Shown here: in pieces, positions 20,488-29,247 of the stretch
Layout: each line of letters begins with the position of its first letter
How positions within the stretch are numbered: the stretch's first letter is position 1
Source: Exiguobacterium undae DSM 14481
GTDB taxonomy: Bacteria > Bacillota > Bacilli > Exiguobacteriales > Exiguobacteriaceae
Direction of reading: 5' to 3'
Assembly (NCBI RefSeq): GCF_000620805.1
Contig: NZ_KK211187.1
Span: 2,342,398 to 2,406,397, forward strand
DNA length: 64,000 nt
Notes under the pieces: generated by a model
Told to the model about the DNA's origin: nothing
Seen by the model: the letters and a program-made list of their open reading frames with translations, nothing else
The model's database searches: none
Program-made: the position numbers and the translations under genes

Positions 20488-21101
20488 CAGTAGACGATTA
20501 AGTATGCTTTTAGATTTTCGAGCGTCTTTGGTCCAAACCCTTTGACGTCTCCTAAATGATCGTACGTCGCAAATCCACCTTTTTCTTCCCGGTACTGGAT
20601 GATTGCACTCGCTTTGGCGGGACCAATGCCCGGCACTTCCAATAATTGTTCTTCCGTCGCGGCATTTAAATCCAGCAATCCTTTTGGGATCTCCGCCTGA
20701 TCGACCGGACCCGCGGATTTCTTTTTAACACGGTCCTGTTTTTTTGTCGGAACGACCACTTCTTGCCCATCAATTAAACGTGCTGCGAGATTGAGTTGGT
20801 TTACGTCCGCTGCAGGAGTCGCTTCCGCCCGCTTGACGGCATCCTGGACGCGGTCCCCCAACCGAAAACTGTAGGGACCCGGACGTTTGACCGCTCCTTT
20901 GATGTCGACCATGATTTTTTTGGCACGAAGTAAGTCGTTGGTGGACGGATCTTCCGCCTGTGCTTCCTGCTCTTGTTTGACGATGGCTGGTTTTTCGACT
21001 AGTGCCTCATTCGAACAGGAAGGCAACGGAACAAACAGTACCACTAGGAGCAAGAGTACAACGGCCAAAGTGGCGAATTGCTGTAAGCGTGGAATCGTCA
21101 T
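20487..21101 (-). CDS. comEA: Competence DNA receptor ComEA
   Basis: 204 residues. A membrane-anchored protein that binds double-stranded DNA at the cell surface and hands it to ComEC. One N-terminal membrane helix (about 10-28) is followed by a charged linker, an SLBB-like domain (about 65-115, VDIKGAVKRPGPYSFRLGDR) and a helix-hairpin-helix domain (DLNAATEEQLLEVPGIGPAK, then FGPKTLENLK). The ATG at 21101 follows GGGAGG at 7 bases; a TTG one codon earlier is less likely. comEB, present between comEA and comEC in B. subtilis, is absent. Confidence 0.94.
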   Translation of the reverse strand: MTIPRLQQFATLAVVLLLLVVLFVPLPSCSNEALVEKPAIVKQEQEAQAEDPSTNDLLRAKKIMVDIKGAVKRPGPYSFRLGDRVQDAVKRAEATPAADVNQLNLAARLIDGQEVVVPTKKQDRVKKKSAGPVDQAEIPKGLLDLNAATEEQLLEVPGIGPAKASAIIQYREEKGGFATYDHLGDVKGFGPKTLENLKAYLIVY

Positions 21102-21250
21102 CAATATTCCTCCCGTCCACCCGACTGTATCAAGTTCTCCACTTCTGTTACCTCTGTCCCAACTTCTCGTTTCCTGCTTCGGATCTCGACTGTCCGGCTG
21201 TTCCTTTTCCGTTTATCAGACGTTTCGCGACAGTACTCTCGTTTAAGACG

Positions 21251-21285
21251 AAAAAAACCATCGACCGGCGAACGGTCGATGGTTT
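21251..21285 (-). terminator. Terminator of the yqeG-to-yqeM operon
   Basis: Perfect 12-bp arms 21255-21266 and 21274-21285 followed on the minus strand by a T7 run, directly after the yqeM stop. Confidence 0.92.
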
Positions 21286-21294
21286 CCAAACGGC

Positions 21295-22023
21295 TTATAA
21301 TTTTTCGGCGACAAAAAAGATTCGTTCCGCTGTTTCCGTCGGAGCATCTGTCGTAAAGTCACCTGTCACCGAACGAACCCGAAAACCGGCTTCACGTAAC
21401 CACGTGATGTATTGTTCCGGTGGATACGTCCGTTGATAGTGTGTCTCGTCGACCCGATCGTACCGTCCGTCCTCATCTTCGATAAAGAAGGTTAATTCGT
21501 GAACGACCGATAACGGTGCTTCACCAGGATCCGCGAACCAAATATACGAACTCTGTTCCGCATGAGTGGCGTACGTCTTGCCGTTAAACAACGTTTCCAT
21601 CTTGTACGGCGAATGTACATCGAACAACAACTTCCCGCCGTCTGTCAGAAGACGGGCCGCACTGTCAAACGTCTGCTTGACGTCGGCTTCGGTTTGCAAG
21701 TAATTTAATGAATCACACAAAATCGTGATTGCATCAACAGGTTCCGGTAATTCGAGTTCCCGCATGTCCTGCACCCAAAACGCAACGTGACGGTCTGTTT
21801 CCATCGCCTTTTCTTGGGCGATTTCAAGCATTTCTTCCGACAAATCGACGCCGGTGACCTCGTAATGGTCGGCAAGCAACAAGGTTGCTGTTCCTGTGCC
21901 GCAACCGATATCCGCAATCTTTTTACCGGGCTCTACCTGTTCGAGCACCCAAGCGACCCACTTGGGGTACGGGACATCCTGCATCAGTTCGTCATAGACA
22001 TACGCAAACTGTTCATACGCCAT
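21295..22023 (-). CDS. yqeM: Class I SAM methyltransferase, YqeM family
   Basis: 242 residues. SAM motif I is KIADIGCGTGTATLLLADHY; motif II is the acidic strand YEVTGVDLSEEML; motif IV is ITILCDSLNYL. It opens MAYEQFAYVYDELMQDVPY, typical of the YqeM group. The substrate is unknown. Its ATG overlaps the rsfS stop (TAATG), so it is translationally coupled. Conserved as last gene of this cluster in Bacillus. Confidence 0.88.
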   Translation of the reverse strand: MAYEQFAYVYDELMQDVPYPKWVAWVLEQVEPGKKIADIGCGTGTATLLLADHYEVTGVDLSEEMLEIAQEKAMETDRHVAFWVQDMRELELPEPVDAITILCDSLNYLQTEADVKQTFDSAARLLTDGGKLLFDVHSPYKMETLFNGKTYATHAEQSSYIWFADPGEAPLSVVHELTFFIEDEDGRYDRVDETHYQRTYPPEQYITWLREAGFRVRSVTGDFTTDAPTETAERIFFVAEKL

Positions 22024-22370
22024 TAGTCGATCTCGACTTCTACTTTAGGTGCGTCTGCCCATAATTTCTCGAGGTTATAATAATCACGGTCATCCCGGTG
22101 GAAGACGTGAACGACGACATTCTCAAGGTCAGCGAGGACCCAACGTGCCGCATCCATTCCTTCTAGTCGTTTGATCGGCAATTCGTTTTTATGGGCGACT
22201 TCTTTCACTTCACGCGCGATGGCCTGAACTTGTTTCTCCGAGTTTCCTTCGCAAATGACGAAGTAATCTGCGATTGGTGAAATCTTCGACATGTCGAGTA
22301 CGACGATGTCCTCGGCACGTTTATCATCAATTGCATTTACGATTAATTTTAATTCTTGTTCGACTGTCAT
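22023..22370 (-). CDS. rsfS: Ribosomal silencing factor RsfS
   Basis: 115 residues (YbeB/Iojap, Bacillus YqeL). Binds L14 and blocks subunit joining under starvation. Family motifs: ADYFVICEGNSEKQVQAIAR, RWVLADLENVVVHVFH, ending RDYYNLEKLWADAP. ATGA overlap with yqeK upstream and TAATG overlap with yqeM downstream. Confidence 0.96.
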   Translation of the reverse strand: MTVEQELKLIVNAIDDKRAEDIVVLDMSKISPIADYFVICEGNSEKQVQAIAREVKEVAHKNELPIKRLEGMDAARWVLADLENVVVHVFHRDDRDYYNLEKLWADAPKVEVEID

Positions 22371-22942
22371 AGGACGGTCCCCTTTCGTTTTTCCGTGATG
22401 AACGCATTGTATGTCTCGATCGTCAGCGGAAAAATCACTGTTTGTTTTTTACATAAAAATGTGATCGTCTGTCCAAGTGTCGCGATGACGGCTTGTGTGA
22501 GATCTTCTTGCGCAATCTGTCGAAGCTGATCCACACCGGGGTACCGGCGATTCGGTTCAATCGCATCCGCCACAAAAATGATTTGATCGAGCAGAGGCAT
22601 GCCGGGTGCACCGGTCGTATGGTTCGCGATCGCTTGGTAAACCTCGACGTCCTCGACGCCAAGCTCCCGCTTGACGAGTTCAGCCCCAACAGGCGCGTGC
22701 AGCAATTCATCCTCATACGCAAGCAAATGATTTAAACCAAGTTCCACTGCAATCGTCTGCATCTCGGATACATTCCGATATTTGGCATAGTCATGCAGCA
22801 TCGCTGCCAAGGCAACCTTGTCTTCTTGTACTCCGTATCGCCGGGCCAATTGAACAGCTGTCTCGACGACTCCGAGCGTATGGATGTAACGTTTCGTAGG
22901 TAATGTTTCCTCAATGATTCGTTTCGCTTCTTCAAGTCGCAT
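22367..22942 (-). CDS. yqeK: HD-domain nucleotide hydrolase YqeK
   Basis: 191 residues. HD phosphohydrolase with the metal-binding H..HD..D pattern: RYIHTLGVVETA, ALAAMLHDYAKY, then HAPVGAELVKRE and NHTTGAPGMPLLDQIIFVADAIEP. Members of this family hydrolyse diadenosine tetraphosphate symmetrically (family knowledge). The ATG lies inside the end of nadD (11-base overlap). Confidence 0.93.
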   Translation of the reverse strand: MRLEEAKRIIEETLPTKRYIHTLGVVETAVQLARRYGVQEDKVALAAMLHDYAKYRNVSEMQTIAVELGLNHLLAYEDELLHAPVGAELVKRELGVEDVEVYQAIANHTTGAPGMPLLDQIIFVADAIEPNRRYPGVDQLRQIAQEDLTQAVIATLGQTITFLCKKQTVIFPLTIETYNAFITEKRKGTVL

Positions 22943-23501
22943 AGAGTTTCCACTCCTTGATTAATTGTCGGACCGGTTCCGGTACGAGGTAACGGATACT
23001 GCGGCCTCTCGCCACGCGTTGACGGATATCCGTCGAAGAGACTTCAAGCAACGGCATGTCGACTGCCGTGACTTGCGCTCCCTCCGGAATCAGATAGCGG
23101 CTCCCCGGTCGTGCGACGGCACCGAACCGGACTTCTTGATACAAGTCGTCCGCGCGGTACCACGTCCCTAGACTCACGAGCGAATCCGCACCAATCAGAA
23201 AAAAGAAGTCATGTTCAGGATACCGGTCTTTCAGTTCACGAATCGTATCATACGTGTACGATTTCGTTTCCCGTTCAAACTCGATATCCGAGACAGAGAA
23301 GGCTTCATTACACTGGATCGCCGCTTCAACAAGCTGAAGCCGCTTGTCGGCGCTTGTTCCCGTCGATTGTTTATGGGGTGGAAGCTTAGCCGGTAAAAAC
23401 CAGACCGCATCCAACTGGAGTTGTTCTTTCGCTTGTTCGGCAATCAACAGATGACCGATATGCGGCGGATCAAACGTTCCACCCATCAACCCAATCTTCA
23501 T
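22932..23501 (-). CDS. nadD: Nicotinate-nucleotide adenylyltransferase
   Basis: 189 residues. Makes nicotinate adenine dinucleotide in NAD synthesis. N-terminal nucleotidyltransferase motif GLMGGTFDPPHIGHLLIAEQ, C-terminal motif SSTDIRQRVARGRSIRYLVP with the ISSTxIR signature. ATG at 23501 shares ATGA with the yhbY stop. Typical length. Confidence 0.97.
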   Translation of the reverse strand: MKIGLMGGTFDPPHIGHLLIAEQAKEQLQLDAVWFLPAKLPPHKQSTGTSADKRLQLVEAAIQCNEAFSVSDIEFERETKSYTYDTIRELKDRYPEHDFFFLIGADSLVSLGTWYRADDLYQEVRFGAVARPGSRYLIPEGAQVTAVDMPLLEVSSTDIRQRVARGRSIRYLVPEPVRQLIKEWKLYAT

Positions 23502-23791
23502 CGTGGTAATTGAAGTGTCTTATTCTCTTTCGATTCCTTGTAGAGAACGATGACTTTCCCGATGACTTGAACCAGTTCTGCGTTCGTTCCGTCAACGAGT
23601 TCAGCCGCGACATCTTTTGGTGCATCGGCACAGTTTTGTAACACTTGAACTTTTAAGAGTTCACGTTTTTCGAGCGCGTCCATCAAGTCCGCACACATCG
23701 CTTCCCCTACACCGTTTTTTCCGACTTGGAAAATCGGGCTTAAATCGTGAGCCGTCGCGCGTAAATAACGTTTTTGTTTACCTGTTAACAT
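23498..23791 (-). CDS. yhbY: CRM-domain RNA-binding protein YhbY
   Basis: 97 residues (Bacillus YqeI). One CRM domain with KQKRYLRATAHDLSPIFQVGKNG and the GxxG-type loop. Associated with pre-50S ribosome assembly in other bacteria. One base separates it from aroE; overlaps nadD by four bases. Confidence 0.94.
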   Translation of the reverse strand: MLTGKQKRYLRATAHDLSPIFQVGKNGVGEAMCADLMDALEKRELLKVQVLQNCADAPKDVAAELVDGTNAELVQVIGKVIVLYKESKENKTLQLPR

Positions 23792-23792
23792 A

Positions 23793-24578
23793 TTATAATT
23801 CCTCCAATTGCTTTCTAATCACCTGTTCGCCGAGAGCGATGTCAGGTTTATGACCGGTGAAGCGTTCAAACGCTTCAGCCGCTTGTAGTACAAACATCAA
23901 GACACCATCTAATGTATCAAGTCCGCTTGCGGTAGCTTCACGCAACAGACGGGTCGGAGTCGGTCGATAAATAATATCACAAATCAAGGCCGTCGTCGCT
24001 GTCAGATCAATGGGTGTTTCCTCGATTTGCGGGGCCATCCCGACCGAAGTCGTATTGATGATGACATCATACGGCGTCAAATCGATTGTCCGTGACCACG
24101 CAACAGCATGCTGTCCGAATTCGTCTGCGACACGCTCAGCCGTTTGATTCGTTCGATTCATGATCGTGACGTGACCCGGCAGCATCGGAATGATGCCCCG
24201 CGCTGCCCCGCCGGCACCAATCACCAGAGTGCGTTCCGCATTGGTTCGTGATGCGAGTGCGCGGGCAAATCCGGTTCCATCCGTATTTGCTCCGACAAGA
24301 TCATCCCCGTCCCAATAGACAGTGTTGACGGCTCCTGCACGGGCGGCTGCCGGCTCGAGACGATCGAGAAACGGAATGATGGCTGACTTATACGGAATCG
24401 TCACGTTAATCCCGTCCAATTGACGGGTTCGTAATTGCAGGACGAGCGACTCTAACTCTTCTGCTTCAACATCTACCATGGTATAACAGCCGAAAAGCCC
24501 AGCCGCTTTCAGCCATGTTTCGTGCAACATGGGTGAAAGTGAATGGGCAATCGGATGACCGATGACAGCAAAATGCAT
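23793..24578 (-). CDS. aroE: Shikimate dehydrogenase (NADP)
   Basis: 261 residues. Reduces 3-dehydroshikimate in the shikimate pathway. Substrate domain: AVIGHPIAHSLSPMLHETW and the catalytic lysine in INVTIPYKSAIIPFLD. NADP domain: VIGAGGAARGIIPML, and the phosphate-binding MNRTNQTAE. Slightly short of the usual 270-280, but all motifs are present. Start overlaps the yqeH stop (TGATG). Confidence 0.96.
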   Translation of the reverse strand: MHFAVIGHPIAHSLSPMLHETWLKAAGLFGCYTMVDVEAEELESLVLQLRTRQLDGINVTIPYKSAIIPFLDRLEPAAARAGAVNTVYWDGDDLVGANTDGTGFARALASRTNAERTLVIGAGGAARGIIPMLPGHVTIMNRTNQTAERVADEFGQHAVAWSRTIDLTPYDVIINTTSVGMAPQIEETPIDLTATTALICDIIYRPTPTRLLREATASGLDTLDGVLMFVLQAAEAFERFTGHKPDIALGEQVIRKQLEEL

Positions 24579-25702
24579 CAGACGAGCGCCTCACGTAACG
24601 AGACGGCCACACCTTTTGGTGCGTAGGCAGCAACTCGTCCGCCTTTTCCGTGAACAGCGACCCAGCCCAGTCCGCTGAAGACGATATCTGTCTTCATGTT
24701 ATCGCGCAAACTGAACTCGTGTCGAACGAGTGGCGGAAGCATCTCAAGCGTTTTCTCATTCGGAGGCGATAACAATTCTCCGTTATGGTTCGCGTACAGA
24801 TCATCCGCCTTATCAAGCTTCGTCCGGTGTACTTTCAAATCATTCGACATGTAGATGACGAACGATCGTTTGTTGCCTTCCATGTAGTCAAGACGTGCCA
24901 GACCACCGAAGAACAACGTTTGTTGCGGATGGATTTGGAAAACTTGCGGCTTGATTTCTTTTTTCGGTGTAATCAGCTTCAAATCCCGTGCATCCACGTA
25001 GTGTGCCATTTGATGATGATTGATGATTCCCGGTGTGTCGTACAGGTTACAGTTGTCGTCCAGCGGGATATCGATCAAATCAAGCGTTGTTCCCGGGAAG
25101 TGACTGACTGTGATGACAGCTTCCTCTTCTTCTCCGAAACGCTTGATGACCTGATTGATCAATGTCGATTTTCCGACATTCGTACAGCCGACGACATACA
25201 CGTCGCGTCCTTTACGGTAGTAATCAATCTTTTCTGCCAGCTCATCAACCCCGTGCCCTTTTTTCGCACTGATCAGATGCACATCGACCGGGCGTAACCC
25301 CAACTCTTTTGATGTTTGACGCATCCAGTTCATCAGACGGTTCGGATTGAGTGATTTCGGTAATAAATCTGCTTTATTTCCGACAAGCAAAACATCATTT
25401 TTCCCGACAAAGCGGTGTAATCCTGGTAACCAACTTCCGTTAAAATCAAAGATATCAACGATTTTGACGACAAGTGCATCTTTTTGACCGATTCCATCTA
25501 AGATTTTGACAAAATCATCGTCCGTTAATGCGACGTCTTGAATTTGGTTGTAATGCTTGAGTTTAAAACAACGTTGGCAGATGACCATTTCACGATCAAG
25601 TGCGGATTTAGGCGCATAACCGGGTGCTTTCGGATCCTCTGTTTGGATCGCGACACCACAGCCTGCGCAATTGATTTCTTCCATGTGTGTGTTGAGCCGC
25701 AT
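24578..25702 (-). CDS. yqeH: Ribosome-assembly GTPase YqeH
   Basis: 374 residues, circularly permuted GTPase needed for 30S maturation in Bacillus. N-terminal zinc finger CAGCGVAIQ ... CQRC. The G motifs are in the permuted order G4 (VGNKADLLPK), G5, then G1 (VVGCTNVGKSTLINQV) and G3 (LYDTPGI). ATG at 25702 follows AAGGGA with 9-base spacing; an inner ATG six codons on aligns with the Bacillus start but has no site. 123 bases separate it from yqeG with no visible element. Confidence 0.95.
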   Translation of the reverse strand: MRLNTHMEEINCAGCGVAIQTEDPKAPGYAPKSALDREMVICQRCFKLKHYNQIQDVALTDDDFVKILDGIGQKDALVVKIVDIFDFNGSWLPGLHRFVGKNDVLLVGNKADLLPKSLNPNRLMNWMRQTSKELGLRPVDVHLISAKKGHGVDELAEKIDYYRKGRDVYVVGCTNVGKSTLINQVIKRFGEEEEAVITVSHFPGTTLDLIDIPLDDNCNLYDTPGIINHHQMAHYVDARDLKLITPKKEIKPQVFQIHPQQTLFFGGLARLDYMEGNKRSFVIYMSNDLKVHRTKLDKADDLYANHNGELLSPPNEKTLEMLPPLVRHEFSLRDNMKTDIVFSGLGWVAVHGKGGRVAAYAPKGVAVSLREALV

Positions 25703-25825
25703 CGGGAACTTTCCCTTCTCTATTCAACGTAGCGCCCTGCTCGCTACTCCAAGAGCGTAACTTCCGACCTTTTGCCGTACATGTTGCGACTGCTGCCTAT
25801 CCTTTCATCTACCGGTATGACAGGG

Positions 25826-26410
25826 TCATTGTTGCTTATCTTGACGAAGCGTCTCGATGGGATGTTTCAACGCTGCCGGATCCTCTTTGACGCGTTGCGT
25901 CAATTTATAGATCCCTTTACGTTTCATCCGCCGGAAAATCACGCGTTCCATCAAGCGATTAAATTTTGTGACGACACCGTCTGTCTTGACGACGGGTTGA
26001 ACGTGAATCACTTCGATACCTACTGAATTTGCTCCGAGTACATCGGTAAACAACTGGTCTCCGAGGAACACGACTTCCTTCGCATGGTACCCGAATTCTG
26101 TCAGTGCCCGTTTAAAACCAATCGGTAACGGTTTACGTGCCGGTGCAATGTAATGCAGGCCAAGCGGATCCGCAAATTTCTTGACTCGATCGCCGTTATT
26201 ATTCGAGACGATGATGACGTCAAATCCATATTGATTATTGACCATATCGAGCCATGACACCAATTCGTCTGGAGCATCGGCAATATTCCAAGCGACAAGT
26301 GTATTATCAAGATCCGTCAAAATTGCTTTGACACCGTTTCGTTTTAACATCTCTAAGTCGATATCATAAATCGAAGCCACAAAATGTTTTGGATAAAGTC
26401 GTTTAAACAA
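25826..26410 (-). CDS. yqeG: HAD-superfamily phosphatase YqeG
   Basis: 194 residues, HAD subfamily IIIA. Nucleophile motif ILTDLDNTLVAW (Asp33, Asp35), motif II VIIVSNNN, and late motif VVFLGDQLFTDVLGAN. TTG start at 26410, eight bases after TGGAGG. Related proteins include phosphatidylglycerophosphate phosphatase-like enzymes (GEP4 type), so a lipid role is possible but not shown. First gene of the operon ending at yqeM. Confidence 0.92.
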   Translation of the reverse strand: MFKRLYPKHFVASIYDIDLEMLKRNGVKAILTDLDNTLVAWNIADAPDELVSWLDMVNNQYGFDVIIVSNNNGDRVKKFADPLGLHYIAPARKPLPIGFKRALTEFGYHAKEVVFLGDQLFTDVLGANSVGIEVIHVQPVVKTDGVVTKFNRLMERVIFRRMKRKGIYKLTQRVKEDPAALKHPIETLRQDKQQ

Positions 26411-26480
26411 GAATAAAACCTCCAGATAATGGTCTAGCTCTATAGTTAAGTTTAAGAAACAGTTATGTTCTTATCGTTCG

Positions 26481-26486
26481 ATTATA
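26481..26486 (-). promoter_or_regulatory. Extended -10 promoter of the yqeG operon
   Basis: TGCTATAAT on the minus strand, about 70 bases before the yqeG start, with the TGn extension and a perfect -10 but no clear -35. Confidence 0.55.
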
Positions 26487-26510
26487 GCACAATCGATTTG
26501 ATTGAGCGAT

Positions 26511-26547
26511 GACCAAACGAAAACGGAAGATTGGATACATCTTCCGT
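26511..26547 (-). terminator. Terminator after the ArsB/NhaD-type gene
   Basis: Arms ACGGAAGAT (26523-26531) and ATCTTCCGT (26539-26547), then TTTTCGTTT on the minus strand. Confidence 0.8.
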
Positions 26548-26561
26548 CCGTTCATCCGCCT

Positions 26562-27911
26562 TCAATAATAGCGGATCCATAAATACAGTTGCGACAAAAT
26601 GAGTGTCACGATCGTAATCGGGGCCCCGTATAACAGGAAACGCCCGTATGTGAACTTCTCGCCTTGGCGGGTTGCAAGACCTGCCACAATCACATTGGCG
26701 GATGCGCCGATCAACGTCCCGTTTCCACCGAGACAAGCTCCGAGTGAAAGCGACCACCATAAGACGTCGACTTGCGGGCTGTCCGGTGATAGACCGATAC
26801 CTGTCGCGACATCGTTGATGAGGGGAATCATCGTCGCGACGAACGGGATGTTGTCAATCGTCGCACTTGCGATACCGGATAACCAAAGAACCGCCGTCGC
26901 CGTCGTTTCGATATCTCCCCCGGTCAACGTGATTGTCTGCTCCGCCAGATAACGAATGATGCCGACTTCTTGAATCCCACCGACCAAGATGAACAATCCC
27001 GCAAAGAAAAAGATCGTTGTCCATTCGATTCGGGCAAACACTTCTTCTAGCTGATGATTGTTTTCAATCGTCAATAACATCAAAACCGTTGCACCGAGCA
27101 TCGCGATGGCCGGAGCCTCGAGTTGAATCCCGATCCGGCTCAGTAGCGGATGTAAAATGAATAAGGCAATGGTACTGATCAGTACGATACTGCTCCGGAG
27201 AACAAGTTTACGGCTGATGATGTAACTGTTTTCGTCAATTTCCATCAATTTCTGTTGATTTTCCGGTTCGACATGCAACTGTTTCCGGAACAGAAAATAC
27301 AAAATCCCAATCGTCACGACTGTGATCAAGACGATGATGGGAGCGAGATTCCACAAGAACGCATTAAACGTCAAATGCGGATTCGCAGCTCCAATCATGA
27401 TGTTCGGCGGATCTCCGATTAAGGTTGCCGTCCCGCCGATGTTGGCAAACAGAACTTCCGCCAAGAGAAACGGAAACGGTTTGATTTTTAAGACCTTCGT
27501 AATCGAAAACGTAATCGGGACAATCAACAACACTGTCGTGACGTTGTCCAAGAAAGCCGACCCGAAAGCCGTCAAACAAGAGAGTAAAATCAAAATTTTG
27601 ATGGGATCGCCCTTTGTCCGTTTCGCCGCACGAATTGCGATATATTCAAATAAGCCCGATTGATTCGCGATCGTCACGAGAATCATCATCCCGATTAACA
27701 GCACGATGGTTCCCCATTCCACATATTCAAATAACGCAGATTCGAGTTCCACGATCCCTAACATGATCATCGCCAGTGCTCCTAATAAAGCGACGATGGC
27801 ACGACTGATTTTCTCGCTGATGATGAACGCATACGTTACTAAGAAGATGAATAACGCGCCATACACTTGAAGCGATGAGTTCGCCATTTCTGTAAACATC
27901 AAAATCTGCAT
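26562..27911 (-). CDS. ArsB/NhaD-type ion transporter
   Basis: 449 residues, about 11-12 membrane helices, ion-transporter superfamily. Two paired family motifs are seen: SAFLDNVTTVLLIVPI with GTATLIGDPPNIMIG in the first half, and ASATIDNIPFVATMIPL with GGNGTLIGASANVIVAG in the second. These are shared by arsenite (ArsB), NhaD and P-protein permeases. No arsR or arsC lies nearby, so arsenic transport is not supported; sodium/proton exchange or an organic anion is as likely. ATG follows GGAGGAATC. 59 bases after psd, with a hairpin between. Confidence 0.88.
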   Translation of the reverse strand: MQILMFTEMANSSLQVYGALFIFLVTYAFIISEKISRAIVALLGALAMIMLGIVELESALFEYVEWGTIVLLIGMMILVTIANQSGLFEYIAIRAAKRTKGDPIKILILLSCLTAFGSAFLDNVTTVLLIVPITFSITKVLKIKPFPFLLAEVLFANIGGTATLIGDPPNIMIGAANPHLTFNAFLWNLAPIIVLITVVTIGILYFLFRKQLHVEPENQQKLMEIDENSYIISRKLVLRSSIVLISTIALFILHPLLSRIGIQLEAPAIAMLGATVLMLLTIENNHQLEEVFARIEWTTIFFFAGLFILVGGIQEVGIIRYLAEQTITLTGGDIETTATAVLWLSGIASATIDNIPFVATMIPLINDVATGIGLSPDSPQVDVLWWSLSLGACLGGNGTLIGASANVIVAGLATRQGEKFTYGRFLLYGAPITIVTLILSQLYLWIRYY

Positions 27912-27933
27912 GACAGATTCCTCCTAAGCATGA

Positions 27934-27967
27934 CGGGACGCTCCCTTGATCCTTAGAGAGCGTCCCG
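27934..27967 (-). terminator. Hairpin between psd and the ArsB/NhaD-type gene
   Basis: Perfect 10-bp arms CGGGACGCTC (27934-27943) and GAGCGTCCCG (27958-27967) with a 14-base loop but no T tract on the minus strand. More likely an RNA-stability or processing element than a full terminator. Confidence 0.5.
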
Positions 27968-27970
27968 CAT

Positions 27971-28750
27971 TCATGAATTCCAAGTACCGATTCGTTGTCC
28001 CATCAAGACCGGACCTTTAATGTCGTCCGCTAATGTGACAGCGTCTTTCGGACAAATCAAGACGACGGTCGAACCGAATGAGAAATACCCAAACTCATCA
28101 CCACGTTTGACTTCCCGTTGTTGATTCGTTTGGACGATCGTGTTGACGTTTAATGCGCCGACCATGACATGCTCCAGTGCATGGTCTCCTTGCGTAATCC
28201 GTGTGACGCGTCGGTAGTTGCGTGTCAACGGACGTTTTCCATATTCGAGACCAAGTTCGTTGACGGGAGCCGAATCGCGCCCAAGCGTATAACTTGTCCG
28301 AACCGTTCCGTCAATCGGAACATGGACCCGATGATAGTTTTGTGGGCTCAAATAAAAGATTAAGACACGCCCACCGATATAATTTTGTGCTTCATGGTGA
28401 GAACCAAGCAGTTCTGCGACCGAATAGGCTTGTCCCTTGACGGTAAACCGGCTGTCTTCCGTCAAGTCCTCGACGACGGACAACACACCGTCACACGGAC
28501 TGACGACAGCCTGTGCAGACGGATCGACCGGACGCACTTCTTCTTTTAAATGTCGGACGAACAAATCATGTAACGTTTTGTACGAAGCAAGTGGCTGTTC
28601 CGCCTCTTGCATCTGGATGTCGTACATGTTGACGAACGGTTGGATCAACGGACGACTCGCCGGACTCATCGCAAACCGTCGCAGTTGTTTCGCGACTGCC
28701 GGATGTCCGTTCAATTCGAATAGTTGGGTGAAAAACCACTGTTTAATCAT
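27971..28750 (-). CDS. psd: Phosphatidylserine decarboxylase proenzyme
   Basis: 259 residues. Makes phosphatidylethanolamine from phosphatidylserine at the membrane. The self-cleavage motif is present as FGST (Ser227, which becomes the pyruvoyl group); the histidine of the charge relay is in NYHRVHVPIDG. Its start lies inside the thioredoxin-like gene (8-base overlap). The partner synthase pssA is at 47.9 kb rather than adjacent. Confidence 0.95.
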   Translation of the reverse strand: MIKQWFFTQLFELNGHPAVAKQLRRFAMSPASRPLIQPFVNMYDIQMQEAEQPLASYKTLHDLFVRHLKEEVRPVDPSAQAVVSPCDGVLSVVEDLTEDSRFTVKGQAYSVAELLGSHHEAQNYIGGRVLIFYLSPQNYHRVHVPIDGTVRTSYTLGRDSAPVNELGLEYGKRPLTRNYRRVTRITQGDHALEHVMVGALNVNTIVQTNQQREVKRGDEFGYFSFGSTVVLICPKDAVTLADDIKGPVLMGQRIGTWNS

Positions 28751-29234
28751 TTAAATCACCAGACGACTCTTCTTCTGAATTTTTAACGTCTTTTCCCGCA
28801 AAAAATTCCTTATAGGCCTCTTCGGTCTGTTCTCCTGAAACACGGCTGACTTCTTTTCCGTCTTTAAAGTGAACGACGGTCGGAGTTCCTTCGATCCCGA
28901 ATGTATCCCATGCCGACTGCTCGACCGCAAGATCAATCTGTTCGAATGGAATGTCTTGTTTCTCTCCGAGCGGCACTAAGTAAGGTTTTACTTTCTCACA
29001 GTGCACGCATCCGGTTTGGTAGAAATACGTATAAAATTCATCGCCCGATTTCAACTTATCGGATACTTGGCTTGCACTTAAATTTCCGTTCTTGGATGCT
29101 GAATCTTCCCGATCCGCGAACAGTAACATCGTTGCTCCCACCAAGACGATCAGCGCAATCACACCTGCTGTGATCCAGTTGGCTTTTGATTGCGGTTTTT
29201 TTGTCGGTTTCACACGATTAGACTTCTTTGACAC
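28743..29234 (-). CDS. Membrane-anchored thioredoxin-like protein
   Basis: 163 residues from a GTG preceded by GGAGGG. Basic N-terminus, one membrane helix (about 21-41), then an extracytoplasmic thioredoxin fold with CVHC as the redox motif (YFYQTGCVHCEKVKPYLVPL) and the cis-proline segment IEGTPTVVHF. The acidic C-terminal tail is disordered. A thiol oxidoreductase acting outside the membrane is inferred; the partner is unknown. It overlaps psd by 8 bases and follows the isoaspartyl dipeptidase by 13. Confidence 0.85.
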   Translation of the reverse strand: MSKKSNRVKPTKKPQSKANWITAGVIALIVLVGATMLLFADREDSASKNGNLSASQVSDKLKSGDEFYTYFYQTGCVHCEKVKPYLVPLGEKQDIPFEQIDLAVEQSAWDTFGIEGTPTVVHFKDGKEVSRVSGEQTEEAYKEFFAGKDVKNSEEESSGDLND

Positions 29235-29247
29235 ATTGATCCCTCCG

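Noticed and set aside
26562-27911. Arsenite efflux operon
   Set aside because: Only the broad ArsB/NhaD transporter family is supported; no arsR, arsC or arsA nearby.
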